Source of the DNA: an uncultured Bacteroidota bacterium
GTDB lineage: Bacteria > Bacteroidota > Bacteroidia > Flavobacteriales > Flavobacteriaceae
Length of the DNA stretch: 64,000 nucleotides
Reading direction: 5' to 3'
NCBI GenBank assembly: GCA_913062555.1
Contig: CAJXVU010000002.1
Coordinates: forward strand, 62,001-126,000
The notes below the pieces were generated by a model, which searched no databases, had not been told where the DNA came from, and saw nothing but the letters and a program-made list of their open reading frames with translations. Positions 41,572-51,834 of this stretch are shown piece after piece (position 1 is the first letter of the stretch; every line of letters starts with the position of its first letter). The position numbers and the translations under genes were made by a program.

Positions 41572-42720
41572 ATGAAAAACCAATTATTTTCATATGGAAT
41601 CTCTATGTCTAAAATTAAAGTTTTGGCAATTTTGGGATTCATTTTAATGGCCTCTCAATATGGACAGGCTCAAGTTAATTCTAAAAAGTACGTGCTGCCG
41701 GAAGCATTGATTAAAAAGTTCGATACACATTTTAAAACCCCGCTTTTTGATAAAGAAGCAGATATCAATAGATTATTAGAAGCACATAATATTCCTTCGG
41801 TTGCTTTGGGCTTAATTAATAATGGCGCATTGCAACAAATTAGAGTTTTTGGGAATAATCATAGCGGAGTACCTGTGAGTTATAATAGCATTTACAAAGT
41901 AGCATCACTAACGAAGCCTGTCACCGCTTTGGTAGCGCTCAAGCTGGTCAATGCAAATAAGTGGGACTTGGACGAACCTATCTTTCATTTTTATATCGAT
42001 GATGACATAAAAGATAGTGCCGAACTTGAAAAATTAACCACACGACATATTCTAAGTCATCAAACAGGCTTTCCAAACTGGAGATATCTCAACGAATCAC
42101 AAAAATTGTCATTTGAATTTGAACCAGGAACACAATATCAATATTCAGGAGAGGGATTTGAATATTTAAGAAAGGCATTAGAACATAAATTTAATAAACC
42201 ATTAGAAGATTTAGCTAAGGAATTAATCTTTGATCCTTTGGGGATGAATGACACCAATTTTTATTGGTCGGAAAATGTTGATGCAGCGAGATACGCCGTT
42301 GAGCATGATGAAAAGGGAAACCCAATTGAATTTGAAAAATATACAAAAGCCAATGCAGCTGCGAATTTATTGACAACCGTTCGAGATTATGGAATCTTTA
42401 TGAGCCATATCTTAAATGGGGCTGGGTTATCTAAATCGCTATATAGCGAAATGATTAGTAAGCAAGTTTCAGTTAAAACCGGAGTTGATTTTGGTCTTGG
42501 CTTACAAATAATTAATGAACTTGGAAATGGAGAATATGCATTACAACATACGGGAGGTGATTACGGTACAAAAACGATAGCAGTGCTTTTTCCAAAATCA
42601 AAGAGAGGAATTATAATTTTTTCCAATTCAGAAAACGGCATGGTTATTTGGAAAAAAATAATGGAAGAATATTTTGGAGATATTGCCAATGAACTCATTC
42701 GAAAAAACTTGAATAATTAA
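41572..42720 (+). CDS. Serine hydrolase of the class C beta-lactamase/esterase family
   Basis: This penicillin-binding-like alpha/beta hydrolase has an SxxK nucleophile motif (Ser112-LTK115), a YSG triad in the second-motif position (QYQYSGEGF) and an HTGG motif near the C-terminus (LQHTGGDYGTK), as in D-aminopeptidases, esterases and lactamases of peptidase family S12. An N-terminal signal peptide is present (ending YGQAQ); the ATG at residue 12 may be the real start since it gives a more standard leader. The mature protein should be periplasmic or surface-bound. It lies 66 bases after the DUF4440 lipoprotein and 53 bases before its paralogue, presumably in the ECF-controlled operon. Confidence 0.88.
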   Translation: MKNQLFSYGISMSKIKVLAILGFILMASQYGQAQVNSKKYVLPEALIKKFDTHFKTPLFDKEADINRLLEAHNIPSVALGLINNGALQQIRVFGNNHSGVPVSYNSIYKVASLTKPVTALVALKLVNANKWDLDEPIFHFYIDDDIKDSAELEKLTTRHILSHQTGFPNWRYLNESQKLSFEFEPGTQYQYSGEGFEYLRKALEHKFNKPLEDLAKELIFDPLGMNDTNFYWSENVDAARYAVEHDEKGNPIEFEKYTKANAAANLLTTVRDYGIFMSHILNGAGLSKSLYSEMISKQVSVKTGVDFGLGLQIINELGNGEYALQHTGGDYGTKTIAVLFPKSKRGIIIFSNSENGMVIWKKIMEEYFGDIANELIRKNLNN

Positions 42721-42773
42721 TTATTATAAACATATTTAAATAGTTTAAAATCAATCAACTAAATATTTTCAAT

Positions 42774-43619
42774 ATGAAATCAACATACAATTTTGCTCAG
42801 CTAAAAAGATCAACAATAAAAGGATTTAAATTGCATGCTATCTCGGTACTAGCAATCAGTATTTGCATGGTATTACTGCCATTACATGACTGTTTTGCTC
42901 AAGAAAAAACAGATTCAGAATTGTTTCAAACCTTGAAAAAGTTGGATGCCATTCTTTTTGTCAATGGATTCAACAAATGCCAGCATGCCGATATGGAACC
43001 ATACATCAGTGATGACCTTGAGTTTTATCACGATCAAGGTGGATTAAGTATTGGTAAAGCAATATTCTTTAAAACTATAAAACAAAACATCTGCTCAAAC
43101 TGGGACATGAAACCCATTCGGAAATTAATTGATGGATCTCTTGAAGTATTTCCGTTATATACTGATGGAAAGATTTACGGAGCCATACAAAAGGGAATTC
43201 ACGAATTTTACATTAAAGAACCCAATAAGGAAATGTATTTAACAAGTACGGCAAAGTTCACACATGTTTGGTTAGTAAATGATAATCAATGGCAAATAAA
43301 ACGAGTACTGAGCTATGATCACCAAACTCCAAAACCAAAGAGCACATCTAAAATAGTTATAATCGATACCGTTTTAAAGGCATATGCAGGTCAATATGAG
43401 GCTCCAAATACTGGAGTGGTGATGATTACAATAAAAGCTGACCGATTAATAATGAATGCTGGTGAGATGAGTTTAGAACTGCTTCCTGAAACAGAGACCC
43501 TGTTTTTTAATAAACAAATGCCGCTTACATTTCAATTTGTTTCAAATGCAGAAGGAAAAATTACAAAAATGGTAATCCGTGAGCATGGCAAGGTCGTTGA
43601 AGAAGCAAAAAAGATGTAA
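42774..43619 (+). CDS. Exported DUF4440-like domain fused to a DUF3471-like domain
   Basis: A signal peptide (about residues 1-42, ending DCFAQ) is followed by an NTF2-like domain (about 47-180) paralogous to the lipoprotein at 41011-41505 (shared D-[IL]-EF-[FY]-HD-x-GGLS and NIC motifs). A C-terminal beta domain (about 195-281, YAGQYEAPNTGVVMITIK; LTFQFVSNAEGKITKMVI) resembles DUF3471, which is usually found at the C-terminus of beta-lactamase-family serine hydrolases. The fusion, right next to such a hydrolase, suggests the two proteins recognise the same substrate. A terminator follows at 43650-43675, ending the operon. Confidence 0.78.
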   Translation: MKSTYNFAQLKRSTIKGFKLHAISVLAISICMVLLPLHDCFAQEKTDSELFQTLKKLDAILFVNGFNKCQHADMEPYISDDLEFYHDQGGLSIGKAIFFKTIKQNICSNWDMKPIRKLIDGSLEVFPLYTDGKIYGAIQKGIHEFYIKEPNKEMYLTSTAKFTHVWLVNDNQWQIKRVLSYDHQTPKPKSTSKIVIIDTVLKAYAGQYEAPNTGVVMITIKADRLIMNAGEMSLELLPETETLFFNKQMPLTFQFVSNAEGKITKMVIREHGKVVEEAKKM

Positions 43620-43649
43620 TTGAAAGCGTTTCAATTTTAAAAGAAATTA

Positions 43650-43675
43650 AAACGGCAGTAACGGCCGTTTTTTTT
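43650..43675 (+). terminator. Rho-independent terminator of the ECF-controlled operon
   Basis: AAACGGC (43650-43656) and GCCGTTT (43664-43670) form a 7-bp GC-rich stem with a 7-base loop, followed by an unbroken T run. It begins 30 bases after the stop of the last gene. Confidence 0.8.
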
Positions 43676-43784
43676 ATTCCGTTAGTTTTAAGCGGTCATT
43701 AATGTTAAATGTTTTGTGTTGGGTTCTAATCTGAATTGATTTTGCTACTTTTAAATCAATTAACTAACCAACCAATATTTTAAG

Positions 43785-45671
43785 ATGAAAAGACGCGTTA
43801 TTTTGCTTTGCTCCGCGCTTGCTTATTTCTTTGCAAGTAGCTTAAACCTCCAAGCTCAGGAGGATATCCTTGAAAAATTAGATGCTATTGCAATCGTAGA
43901 ACAAAAGGTCATGATGCCTATGCGAGATGGTATTAGATTAGCTACTGATATTTATCGACCAAAAACAGATAAAAAAGTCCCTATCATATTTTCCAGAACA
44001 CCTTATAATTTTAATTCCTGGGGCAATGGAAAACAGCGTACAGGTACTGCGAAACGAGCTTATGAGGCTGTAAAACGCGGATATGCTTATGTTGTTCAAA
44101 ATGAACGTGGTCGCTATTACTCTGAAGGACAATGGGATATTTTAGGCGTTCCTCTTACTGATGGTTTTGATGCCTTTACCTGGATGAAAAACCAATCCTG
44201 GTCCAATGGTAAAATTGGAACTTTAGGATGTTCGTCAACTGCCGAATGGCAAATGGCAGTTGCAGCTCTAGATCATCCGTCACATGCCGCTATGGTACCT
44301 CAGGCTTACGGCGCCGGAGTGGGACGTGTTGGAGAAATTAATGAACAAGGGAACTGGTATCGTGGAGGCGCAGAACAATTGCTGTTTTTCGCATGGTTGT
44401 ATGGTGTAGAACATGATAAGTTCAAACCTAGAATTCCGGCAGGTGCTACTCAAGAAGACTTAATTAGAATTTCTAGATTTTACGATTTGGCTCCTGAGAA
44501 TCCTCCAATAGATATGAAAACCGCATTGAGTCATTTACCAATTCAGGATATTCTTAAAAACATCAATGGAAAACATGAAGTATTTGATAAAATGGTAAGA
44601 CGTACGCCTAATCATGAAGATTGGTTTAAAGGCGGAATTTATCATGATAATATGGAAATTGGAGTACCTAGTTTTTGGTTCGCTTCGTGGTATGATGTCT
44701 CTATAACACCAAACCTTGCGCTCTTTAATCATGTGAGAAATAATGCAAAGGATCCTGAGATTAGAGATAATCAGTATTTAGTGATTGCCCCAACGATGCA
44801 TTGTGGTTACACCAGAGCAACAGAAAACACAGTGGTTGGAGAACTAAGTGTTGGTGATGCTCGATTGAATTATGATGAGCAAATTTATGCTTGGTTTGAT
44901 TTATGGTTAAAAGGAGAACAAAATGATTTTAAAGAAAAAACTCCTCGTGTACAGTATTATACGATGGGAATTAATAAATGGCAAGCATCGGAATCCTGGC
45001 CTCCAGAAGGCACCGAGTTAAAAACATACTATTTAAATAGTGGTGGAAGTGCCAATAGTTTCTTTGGAGATGGAAAACTAAGTACCACAAAGGCTAGAAA
45101 AGACAACCCTGATAGCTTCACATACGATCCAATGCAGCCTGTTCCTTCTTATGGCGGAAATGTGTGTTGTACAGGAAATGCGGTTAAAGGAGGAGCCTTC
45201 GATCAACAACAAATGGAAACTAGAAATGATATTTTGGTCTATACGACCGATGTATTAAAAGAAGGCGTAGAAATATCCGGATTTATAGAATCTACATTAT
45301 ATGTCTCTTCAGACGCGAAAGACACCGATTTTACTATTAAATTAATTGATGTACACCCAGATGGTAAAGCTTATAATTTGGATGAAACCATTCAACGTGT
45401 AAGATACCGTGAAGGCTATGAAAAGGAAGTGTTTATGGAAGACGGTAAGGTGTATAAAGTAGATTTAACACCAATGTCAACCAGTAATTTCTTTAAAAAA
45501 GGACATCGTATTCGTATTGAAATTTCCAGTAGTAATTTCCCGCGATTTGCTAGAAACCTAAATACGGGAGGGAATAATTATGACGAGAAAGAAGGAATTG
45601 TTGCTCATAATAAGGTGCATCATTCTTCAAAATATACATCGCAAATTCGTTTGCCTTTTGTTTCTAATTAA
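43785..45671 (+). CDS. CocE/NonD family hydrolase (X-Pro dipeptidyl-peptidase-like)
   Basis: A signal peptide (to about residue 25, LQAQ) precedes an alpha/beta hydrolase domain (about 38-370): [39 protein letters not shown], and the nucleophile elbow [12 protein letters not shown] with Ser150 as probable nucleophile. The C-terminal beta-sandwich typical of CocE follows ([58 protein letters not shown]). Family members cleave N-terminal X-Pro dipeptides, cocaine esters or beta-lactam side chains. The substrate here is not known. The protein should be periplasmic or secreted. It opens a plus-strand run of exported hydrolases; the next gene is 50 bases away. Confidence 0.9.
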   Translation: MKRRVILLCSALAYFFASSLNLQAQEDILEKLDAIAIVEQKVMMPMRDGIRLATDIYRPKTDKKVPIIFSRTPYNFNSWGNGKQRTGTAKRAYEAVKRGYAYVVQNERGRYYSEGQWDILGVPLTDGFDAFTWMKNQSWSNGKIGTLGCSSTAEWQMAVAALDHPSHAAMVPQAYGAGVGRVGEINEQGNWYRGGAEQLLFFAWLYGVEHDKFKPRIPAGATQEDLIRISRFYDLAPENPPIDMKTALSHLPIQDILKNINGKHEVFDKMVRRTPNHEDWFKGGIYHDNMEIGVPSFWFASWYDVSITPNLALFNHVRNNAKDPEIRDNQYLVIAPTMHCGYTRATENTVVGELSVGDARLNYDEQIYAWFDLWLKGEQNDFKEKTPRVQYYTMGINKWQASESWPPEGTELKTYYLNSGGSANSFFGDGKLSTTKARKDNPDSFTYDPMQPVPSYGGNVCCTGNAVKGGAFDQQQMETRNDILVYTTDVLKEGVEISGFIESTLYVSSDAKDTDFTIKLIDVHPDGKAYNLDETIQRVRYREGYEKEVFMEDGKVYKVDLTPMSTSNFFKKGHRIRIEISSSNFPRFARNLNTGGNNYDEKEGIVAHNKVHHSSKYTSQIRLPFVSN

Positions 45672-45721
45672 CAAACAATATTGAAATACTTAACTAACTA
45701 ACTAACCTAAATAATTTTATT

Positions 45722-48700
45722 ATGAACACTATTTTAAAAAAATCGTTCTTATGGCTGTGCTTCATAGGAATGATAATTCCAGGTCTCGCTCAAAAAATTG
45801 ACGAAGGCACTTTTAGCGGACTGAAGTTTAGAAACATCGGGCCAGCAATGACTTCAGGAAGAATTGCAGATATTGCCATCCACCCAGACAATGAAAACAT
45901 TTGGTATGTTGCTGTTGGTTCTGGTGGTGTTTGGAAAACTATGAATTCTGGTACGACTTGGAAGCCATTATTTGACAAACAATCGGTATATTCTATTGGT
46001 TGTGTAACTATTGATCCAAATAATCCGCATACCATTTGGGTAGGCACAGGTGAAAATGTAGGAGGACGTCATGCTGGATTTGGTGATGGGATTTATGTAA
46101 GTCATGATGATGGTAAATCCTGGAAGAACATGGGATTAACAAACTCTGAGCATTTATCAAAAATAATTGTTCATCCAGAAAATCCCGATATTATTTGGGC
46201 GGCGTCTCAAGGGCCTCTTTGGAGTAAAGGAGGAGAACGTGGTGTATATATGTCGATAGATGGTGGTGAAAACTGGAAGAGAACTTTAGGAGATGCCGAA
46301 TGGGTAGGCGCCACAGATATGCTTATAGATCCGAATAATCCTGATGTATTGTATGCGGCAACATGGCAAAGACATCGTACTGTTGCTGGATATTTAGGAG
46401 GTGGACCAGGTTCTGGATTACATAAAAGTACAGATGGCGGAAATACATGGCGCAAACTAACAAAAGGAATCCCTAAATCGAATTTAGGGAAGACTGGATT
46501 GGCGATGTCCCCATTTAATTCAGATGTGATATATGCTGCAATTGAGTTAGATAGAACAAAAGGAGGCGTGTACATGTCTACTAACAGAGGTGAATCTTGG
46601 ACCAAGCAATCAGATGCCGTTTCTGGAGGAACAGGACCGCATTATTATCAAGAACTTATTGCGTCACCACATCATGAGGGTACACTTTATTTTATGAATA
46701 ATAGCGCCTTAGAATCTAAAGATCACGGAAAAACGTTTGCTAGAATGAGTCGTTCTAATCAGCATAGTGATAGTCATGCTTTAGTATTTAAGAAGTCTGA
46801 CCCAAATTACTTGTTAATTGGAACCGATGGTGGGCTTTATGAAAGTTTTGATAAAACAAAAAGCTGGAAATATGTTAGAAACTTGCCCATAACTCAATAT
46901 TTTAAAATTGCCGTTGATGATGCTAAACCATTCTATAATATTTATGGAGGTACTCAAGATAATGGTTCTCATAGTGGGCCGTCAAGAACTATAAGTTCAG
47001 ATGGTATAGCAAGTGCCGACTGGTGGAAAACTTTAGGAGCAGATGGTGCGCAAACGGCAACAGAGCCAGGGAATCCTAACATCTCTTATGGTGAATTTCA
47101 ACAAGGTGCACTATGGAGAATTGATAAAAAGACAAGAGAAACTGTTTTTATTCAACCACAAGCTAGAGAAGGTGATCCATATGAACGGTTCAATTGGGAT
47201 GCACCAATAGTAGTAAGTGCTCATAACCCAAAACGTTTATATTTTGCTTCTCAACGCGTTTGGAAATCAGAAGATAGGGGAGATAGTTGGCAGCCAATTT
47301 CGAGTGACTTAACACTTGATCAAGATAGAATGACCTTTCCATATTATGGAAAACAGCAAAGTTGGGATAATGCCTGGGATTTAAGAGCCATGTCTAATTA
47401 TAATACTATTACCTCACTAGCAGAATCACCAATCCAGGAAGGTTTGCTATATGCAGGTACAGATGATGGGATTATTCAAGTCACAGAAAATAATGGTGCA
47501 ACTTGGCAAAAATTTTCATTAAACAATGTAAAAGGGTTACCATCAACACCTTTTGTAAATGATGTCCGTGCAGATTTATTTGACGCAAATGTGGTTTATG
47601 CCGCACTAGATAATCATAAGTATGGCGATTATAAGCCATATATTATTAAAAGTTCTGATAAAGGAAAAACATGGCAATTAATTAATGGAAATCTGCCTAA
47701 TAAATTATTGATATGGAGATTGGTTCAAGATCATGTAAAAAAAGAACTGTTATTTGCAGCCACCGAATTTGGTATATACTTCACTAATAATGGCGGAACC
47801 AATTGGATTAAATTAAAAGGAGGCATTCCTACAATATCTTTTAGAGATATAAAAATACAGCGTACTGAGAATGATTTGGTAGCGGGTTCTTTTGGTAGAG
47901 GCATTTTTATATTGGATGATATTAGTCCGTTAAGAAATTTTGATTCTAATATGTTGAACTCAGAAGCCACTTTGTTTCCTGTAAAAACTGCACAATGGTA
48001 TAGACAGCATAGCAGAGTAGGCAGTCAAGGTGATGCTGAATGGATTGCTAAAAATCCCGCGTTTGGAGCAAATTTCACCTATTTCATGAATGATAAAGTG
48101 AAGTCACTTAAAGATGCAAGAAAAGCCGCTGAAAAAAGCAGCAAAAATTTTCCAGGATGGGATAAGATTGAAGCAGAGAATAGACAACAAGGACCGTCAA
48201 TTTTATTAGTGATAAAAGATGTCAATGGAAATGTTGTAAATACGGTCAAAGGATCTAACAAAAAAGGTTTTAATCGTGTTAGTTGGGGCCTAAACTACCC
48301 AAGTAAAAGCGGAGAGCGATTACAAGCGCCTAGAGGCCGTGGTGGTTTTAGAGGCGGAGGCATTATGGCTACCTCTGGAGATTATACAGTCACGCTAATG
48401 AAACGTGTAGATGGTATAAACACAGTGTTGCAAGGTCCAGAAGCATTTAAAGTGGTGCCACTATTCGAAGGAACACTTGAACGCAAATCAACCAAAGAAA
48501 TGGATGATTTTAGAAATGCCGTATTTGCATTCCAACAAAATCTAACCTCTACAAATATTGCGTTATCAAGAAGTACAGCAAAAATTGATGCAATGCAACG
48601 AGCTCTAGATAAGGCAACAAGACCAACAGAAGGTCTTTCGAAACGAATTAATGACGCCAGAATAGTGTTGCTTGATATTGATAAAGAGTTGAATGGAGAT

Positions 48701-48955
48701 GATACTAGGGGAGAAATTGGCTCACGCTCTAACCCAACAGCCAGTGAAGGGAACTCATTAGGTTGGCGAGCATTGAGTAACACCTACGGGCCAACTGGGG
48801 AGCATCAAGCCTTATTAAATAGGGTGAAAAGCCAACTGGTTAAAGTAAAATCTAAACTCAAAACGGTTCTTAGTAATACAATGCCAGCGCTGGAGCGAGA
48901 TCTAAAAGCTTCAGGTGCTCCTTGGATAGAAGGTCAAGGATTAATTGAAAATTAA
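45722..48955 (+). CDS. Large exported BNR/VPS10-like beta-propeller protein
   Basis: The signal peptide ends at about residue 23 (IPGLAQ). Many Asp-box (BNR) repeats S/T-x-D-x-G-x-[ST]-W are visible: DDGKSWKN, DGGENWKR, DGGNTWRK, NRGESWTK, DHGKTFAR, DRGDSWQP, NNGATWQK, DKGKTWQL and NGGTNWIK. This predicts one large or two joined propellers over residues 30-740, similar to sortilin/VPS10 and to the proteins databases call WD40/YVTN/BNR-like or glycosyl hydrolase. No sialidase active-site arginine triad is recognised, so hydrolase activity is not claimed. The C-terminal 330 residues include a Gly/Arg-rich loop (RGRGGFRGGG) and helical segments. Length is 1077. Confidence 0.85.
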   Translation: MNTILKKSFLWLCFIGMIIPGLAQKIDEGTFSGLKFRNIGPAMTSGRIADIAIHPDNENIWYVAVGSGGVWKTMNSGTTWKPLFDKQSVYSIGCVTIDPNNPHTIWVGTGENVGGRHAGFGDGIYVSHDDGKSWKNMGLTNSEHLSKIIVHPENPDIIWAASQGPLWSKGGERGVYMSIDGGENWKRTLGDAEWVGATDMLIDPNNPDVLYAATWQRHRTVAGYLGGGPGSGLHKSTDGGNTWRKLTKGIPKSNLGKTGLAMSPFNSDVIYAAIELDRTKGGVYMSTNRGESWTKQSDAVSGGTGPHYYQELIASPHHEGTLYFMNNSALESKDHGKTFARMSRSNQHSDSHALVFKKSDPNYLLIGTDGGLYESFDKTKSWKYVRNLPITQYFKIAVDDAKPFYNIYGGTQDNGSHSGPSRTISSDGIASADWWKTLGADGAQTATEPGNPNISYGEFQQGALWRIDKKTRETVFIQPQAREGDPYERFNWDAPIVVSAHNPKRLYFASQRVWKSEDRGDSWQPISSDLTLDQDRMTFPYYGKQQSWDNAWDLRAMSNYNTITSLAESPIQEGLLYAGTDDGIIQVTENNGATWQKFSLNNVKGLPSTPFVNDVRADLFDANVVYAALDNHKYGDYKPYIIKSSDKGKTWQLINGNLPNKLLIWRLVQDHVKKELLFAATEFGIYFTNNGGTNWIKLKGGIPTISFRDIKIQRTENDLVAGSFGRGIFILDDISPLRNFDSNMLNSEATLFPVKTAQWYRQHSRVGSQGDAEWIAKNPAFGANFTYFMNDKVKSLKDARKAAEKSSKNFPGWDKIEAENRQQGPSILLVIKDVNGNVVNTVKGSNKKGFNRVSWGLNYPSKSGERLQAPRGRGGFRGGGIMATSGDYTVTLMKRVDGINTVLQGPEAFKVVPLFEGTLERKSTKEMDDFRNAVFAFQQNLTSTNIALSRSTAKIDAMQRALDKATRPTEGLSKRINDARIVLLDIDKELNGDDTRGEIGSRSNPTASEGNSLGWRALSNTYGPTGEHQALLNRVKSQLVKVKSKLKTVLSNTMPALERDLKASGAPWIEGQGLIEN

Positions 48956-48969
48956 AAGAAAATTTAATA

Positions 48970-49004
48970 AAGGAGTTACAAATAATTAAAAATTGTAACT
49001 CCTT
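48970..49004 (+). terminator. Hairpin terminator after the BNR gene
   Basis: AAGGAGTTACAA (48970-48981) and TTGTAACTCCTT (48993-49004) form a perfect 12-bp stem with an 11-base loop, followed by CATTTATT. The T tail is imperfect. It lies 15 bases after the stop at 48955. Confidence 0.65.
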
Positions 49005-49032
49005 CATTTATTAATGCAATAATATTTAAACA

Positions 49033-51831
49033 ATGAAATTTACTATTTCCACTTTACTGCTATTACTGGTAGTTAATACATATGCGCAGAAAAAAGTTTT
49101 AGAGCATACAGATAAAGATATTTGGAATACCATTAAGAGTCCAACGATTTCAAATGACGGAAAGTATATAATGTACTCCCTAGAAAAAGGTGAGAAGGAC
49201 AATTTTATCAAAATTAAAGACAACAAGTCTAATTTAGTTTTTGGTCATGAGCGCTCAGAAAGAGGTCAATTCACGTATAATTCTGAATTTGCAATATTTA
49301 CAATCAAGGCTTGGAAGGACAGTGTTTTAGAAATGAAACGTAGAAAGGTTAAAACCCCAAAGATGCCAAAAGACACTTTAGGTGTTTTTAACTTGAAACG
49401 AAAATCAGTTAGTAAAATCGCTAATATAAAGTCGTATAAATTACCTCAGAAATGGTCAGGTTATCTGGCATATTTGCTTGAAGATGTTAAATCGATAAAG
49501 AAACAACCAAAAAAGAAAAAGGACTCTACAAATAAAAAGAAAGAGAAAATCAAAAAAGTAGGCAAGGATAATGGCTATCATTTGGTTGTTAGAAATCTAA
49601 ATACCACTAAGGAGGATACGATTAAGTTTGTAACCAACTATGCTTTTGCAAAAGAAGGAATGACCTTAGCGTATACTACAACTGGAGATGATGCCTATGT
49701 TAAAGCAGGTGTTTATATAGTTGACTTGGCTACCAATAATACAAAGCAAGTTTTTGCTTCTCATGATAAAACAAAGTATTTCAAACTAAGCTTAAGTGAT
49801 TCTGGTAAAAATCTTGGATTTGTAGTCGATGCTGATACTACCAAAGCATATGTAAGACCAAATCAATTATATACATGGAATGATTCTAATAGCATGGCAG
49901 AATTGGTTGTTGATAATGAAAAAGCACCACAAGGATATAGAGTATCTTCTGATGCTAATGTGAGTTTTTCAAAAGATGATTCTAAATTGTATTTCGGACT
50001 AGCGCTTCCCGCCATTGTTCAAGATACATTACTCCTAAAAGAAGAAATTGTAAACGTAGAGGTATGGACATATGATGAACCACGGTTATATACCGTTCAA
50101 GAAATACAAGCCAAAAATGATAAGAAAAAATCATTTCAAACAGTTTATCATTTAAATAATAAAAAGCTCGTGCAAATAGCTACAAAAGAGTTTCCTAATA
50201 GCGCTAGATTAGCTGATGAAGGAAATGGAAATTTTGCTCTCGTGAGCAATAATGAACCTTATCAATTAGAAGCTCAATGGACGGGACAATTTTCTACAAA
50301 TGATTTAGCAATAGTAAATGTAAATGATGGCTCTTTAAAAATGGCTATTAAGAGAAATGTGAATGATGCGAGGTTTAGTCCAAAAGGTGAATTTGCTTTT
50401 GGGTATAATCAAGTAGATAGTACATGGTATACTTATAATATTGCGACTTCAAAATATACTCAGTTAACAAAAGGAAAACGTTTTTATAATGAGTTAAATG
50501 ACTCTCCAAATTATCCAAGATCATATAGGTCAGCTGGGTGGACAAAAGATGATAAATCTATTATTATTTATGATCGTTATGATATTTGGAAATTCAATCC
50601 TTCAAGTGGGACTAGTATTCGTTTAACAAAAGGGCGAGAAAATAAAATCAGGTACCGCTATGTGAAACTAGATAATAAAAAACGATTTATTGACGATAAT
50701 GAAAAATGGTTATTAACTACTTTTAACGAAGTGAACAAGCATTCTGGTTATTATGAGTTCAATCCAAAAAACAACACAGGAAAACAATTGTTAACTGGAC
50801 CATATAGCTATTCTAGCCCAAGAAAAGCTCAGCAAGGAAAAACGTTAATATTTACACGCCAATCTTTTGAAGAATTCCCGAACATTAGAATATCTGATTT
50901 GAGTTTTAAAAAGCAAAGACTAATTAGTGACGCCAATCCACAACAGAACGATTATAATTGGGGAACTGCTGAGCTGGTGAATTGGACTTCTTTGGATGGC
51001 AAGGAACTATCCGGAATGCTCATAAAACCAGAAAATTTCGATCCGAACAAAAAATACCCTATGATTGTAAATTTCTATGAAAAGAGTTCTGATGGTATTT
51101 TTAGACATAGAGCACCAACATATGGGCGCTCTACTATCAATTATAGTTTTTATACAAGTAGAGGTTATGTTATTTTTAATCCAGATGTATATTATCGTAT
51201 TGGATATCCAGGAGAAAGCGCCTTTAATTGCGTCATTCCTGGTATTACTTCTTTAATAGAAAAAGGATTTATTGATAAAGATAATATCGGTACCCAAGGA
51301 CATAGTTGGGGAGGTTATCAAATTGCACATTTGGTTACTAAAACAGATATTTTTAAGGCGGCAGAATCTGGTGCACCCGTAGTAAATATGTTTAGTGCCT
51401 ATGGAGGTATAAGATGGGATTCTGGTTTGAGTCGTCAATTTCAATATGAACATACTCAAAGTAGAATAGGAGGAACACCTTGGGAATACCCAGGTAGATA
51501 TATTGAGAACTCTCCAATCTTTAATATTGATAAAATCAATACACCATTATTGATTATGCATAATGATGCCGATGGGCATGTGCCTTGGTATCAGGGTATA
51601 GAATTTTTTACAACCTTAAGACGATTAGGAAAGCCTTCTTGGTTTTTAAATTATAATGGGGCTCGACATTGGCCATTAAAACTGCAAAACAGAAAAGATT
51701 TTAATATTAGAATGGCACAATTTTTTGATTATTATCTCAAAGGTGCAGCCAAACCCGTTTGGATGGATCGTGGCGTTCCTGCATTAGAAAAAGGGATTAA
51801 TCAAGGTTATGATCTAATTAAAGAAGATTAA
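49033..51831 (+). CDS. Exported prolyl oligopeptidase-family (S9) serine peptidase
   Basis: A signal peptide (MKFTISTLLLLLVVNTYAQ) is followed by a beta-propeller region (about 25-640) and an alpha/beta hydrolase domain (about 650-900). The catalytic Ser is in GTQGHSWGGYQ, the Asp in MHNDADGHVPW and the His in NGARHWPLK. A Lys-rich linker (about 155-180, KKQPKKKKDSTNKKK) sits in the propeller; a similar insert occurs in the S9 gene at the window end. It degrades small peptides in the periplasm or outside the cell. The length of 932 is longer than classical prolyl oligopeptidase (about 710) but usual for this Bacteroidetes group. The cupin gene follows after 3 bases. Confidence 0.92.
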   Translation: MKFTISTLLLLLVVNTYAQKKVLEHTDKDIWNTIKSPTISNDGKYIMYSLEKGEKDNFIKIKDNKSNLVFGHERSERGQFTYNSEFAIFTIKAWKDSVLEMKRRKVKTPKMPKDTLGVFNLKRKSVSKIANIKSYKLPQKWSGYLAYLLEDVKSIKKQPKKKKDSTNKKKEKIKKVGKDNGYHLVVRNLNTTKEDTIKFVTNYAFAKEGMTLAYTTTGDDAYVKAGVYIVDLATNNTKQVFASHDKTKYFKLSLSDSGKNLGFVVDADTTKAYVRPNQLYTWNDSNSMAELVVDNEKAPQGYRVSSDANVSFSKDDSKLYFGLALPAIVQDTLLLKEEIVNVEVWTYDEPRLYTVQEIQAKNDKKKSFQTVYHLNNKKLVQIATKEFPNSARLADEGNGNFALVSNNEPYQLEAQWTGQFSTNDLAIVNVNDGSLKMAIKRNVNDARFSPKGEFAFGYNQVDSTWYTYNIATSKYTQLTKGKRFYNELNDSPNYPRSYRSAGWTKDDKSIIIYDRYDIWKFNPSSGTSIRLTKGRENKIRYRYVKLDNKKRFIDDNEKWLLTTFNEVNKHSGYYEFNPKNNTGKQLLTGPYSYSSPRKAQQGKTLIFTRQSFEEFPNIRISDLSFKKQRLISDANPQQNDYNWGTAELVNWTSLDGKELSGMLIKPENFDPNKKYPMIVNFYEKSSDGIFRHRAPTYGRSTINYSFYTSRGYVIFNPDVYYRIGYPGESAFNCVIPGITSLIEKGFIDKDNIGTQGHSWGGYQIAHLVTKTDIFKAAESGAPVVNMFSAYGGIRWDSGLSRQFQYEHTQSRIGGTPWEYPGRYIENSPIFNIDKINTPLLIMHNDADGHVPWYQGIEFFTTLRRLGKPSWFLNYNGARHWPLKLQNRKDFNIRMAQFFDYYLKGAAKPVWMDRGVPALEKGINQGYDLIKED

Positions 51832-51834
51832 ATT

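Noticed and set aside
43621-43633. TGAAAGCGTTTCA as a catabolite-control (cre-like) operator
   Set aside because: It is one base short of the cre consensus, lies after a stop codon and before a terminator, and such control by CcpA is not expected in this phylum.
45691-45706. TAAC tetranucleotide repeated four times before the BNR gene as a phase-variation tract
   Set aside because: Four units are too few to suggest slippage, and it lies in the leader, not in a coding frame or between promoter elements. A shorter run also occurs at 43761.
46207-46605. 132-residue open frame on the minus strand inside the BNR propeller gene
   Set aside because: It is antisense to the repeated Asp-box coding region, has no promoter or family signature, and the plus-strand frame is clearly the real gene.
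48382-48783. 133-residue minus-strand frame near the end of the BNR gene
   Set aside because: It overlaps coding sequence fully and its composition looks like the complement of the plus-strand codons.
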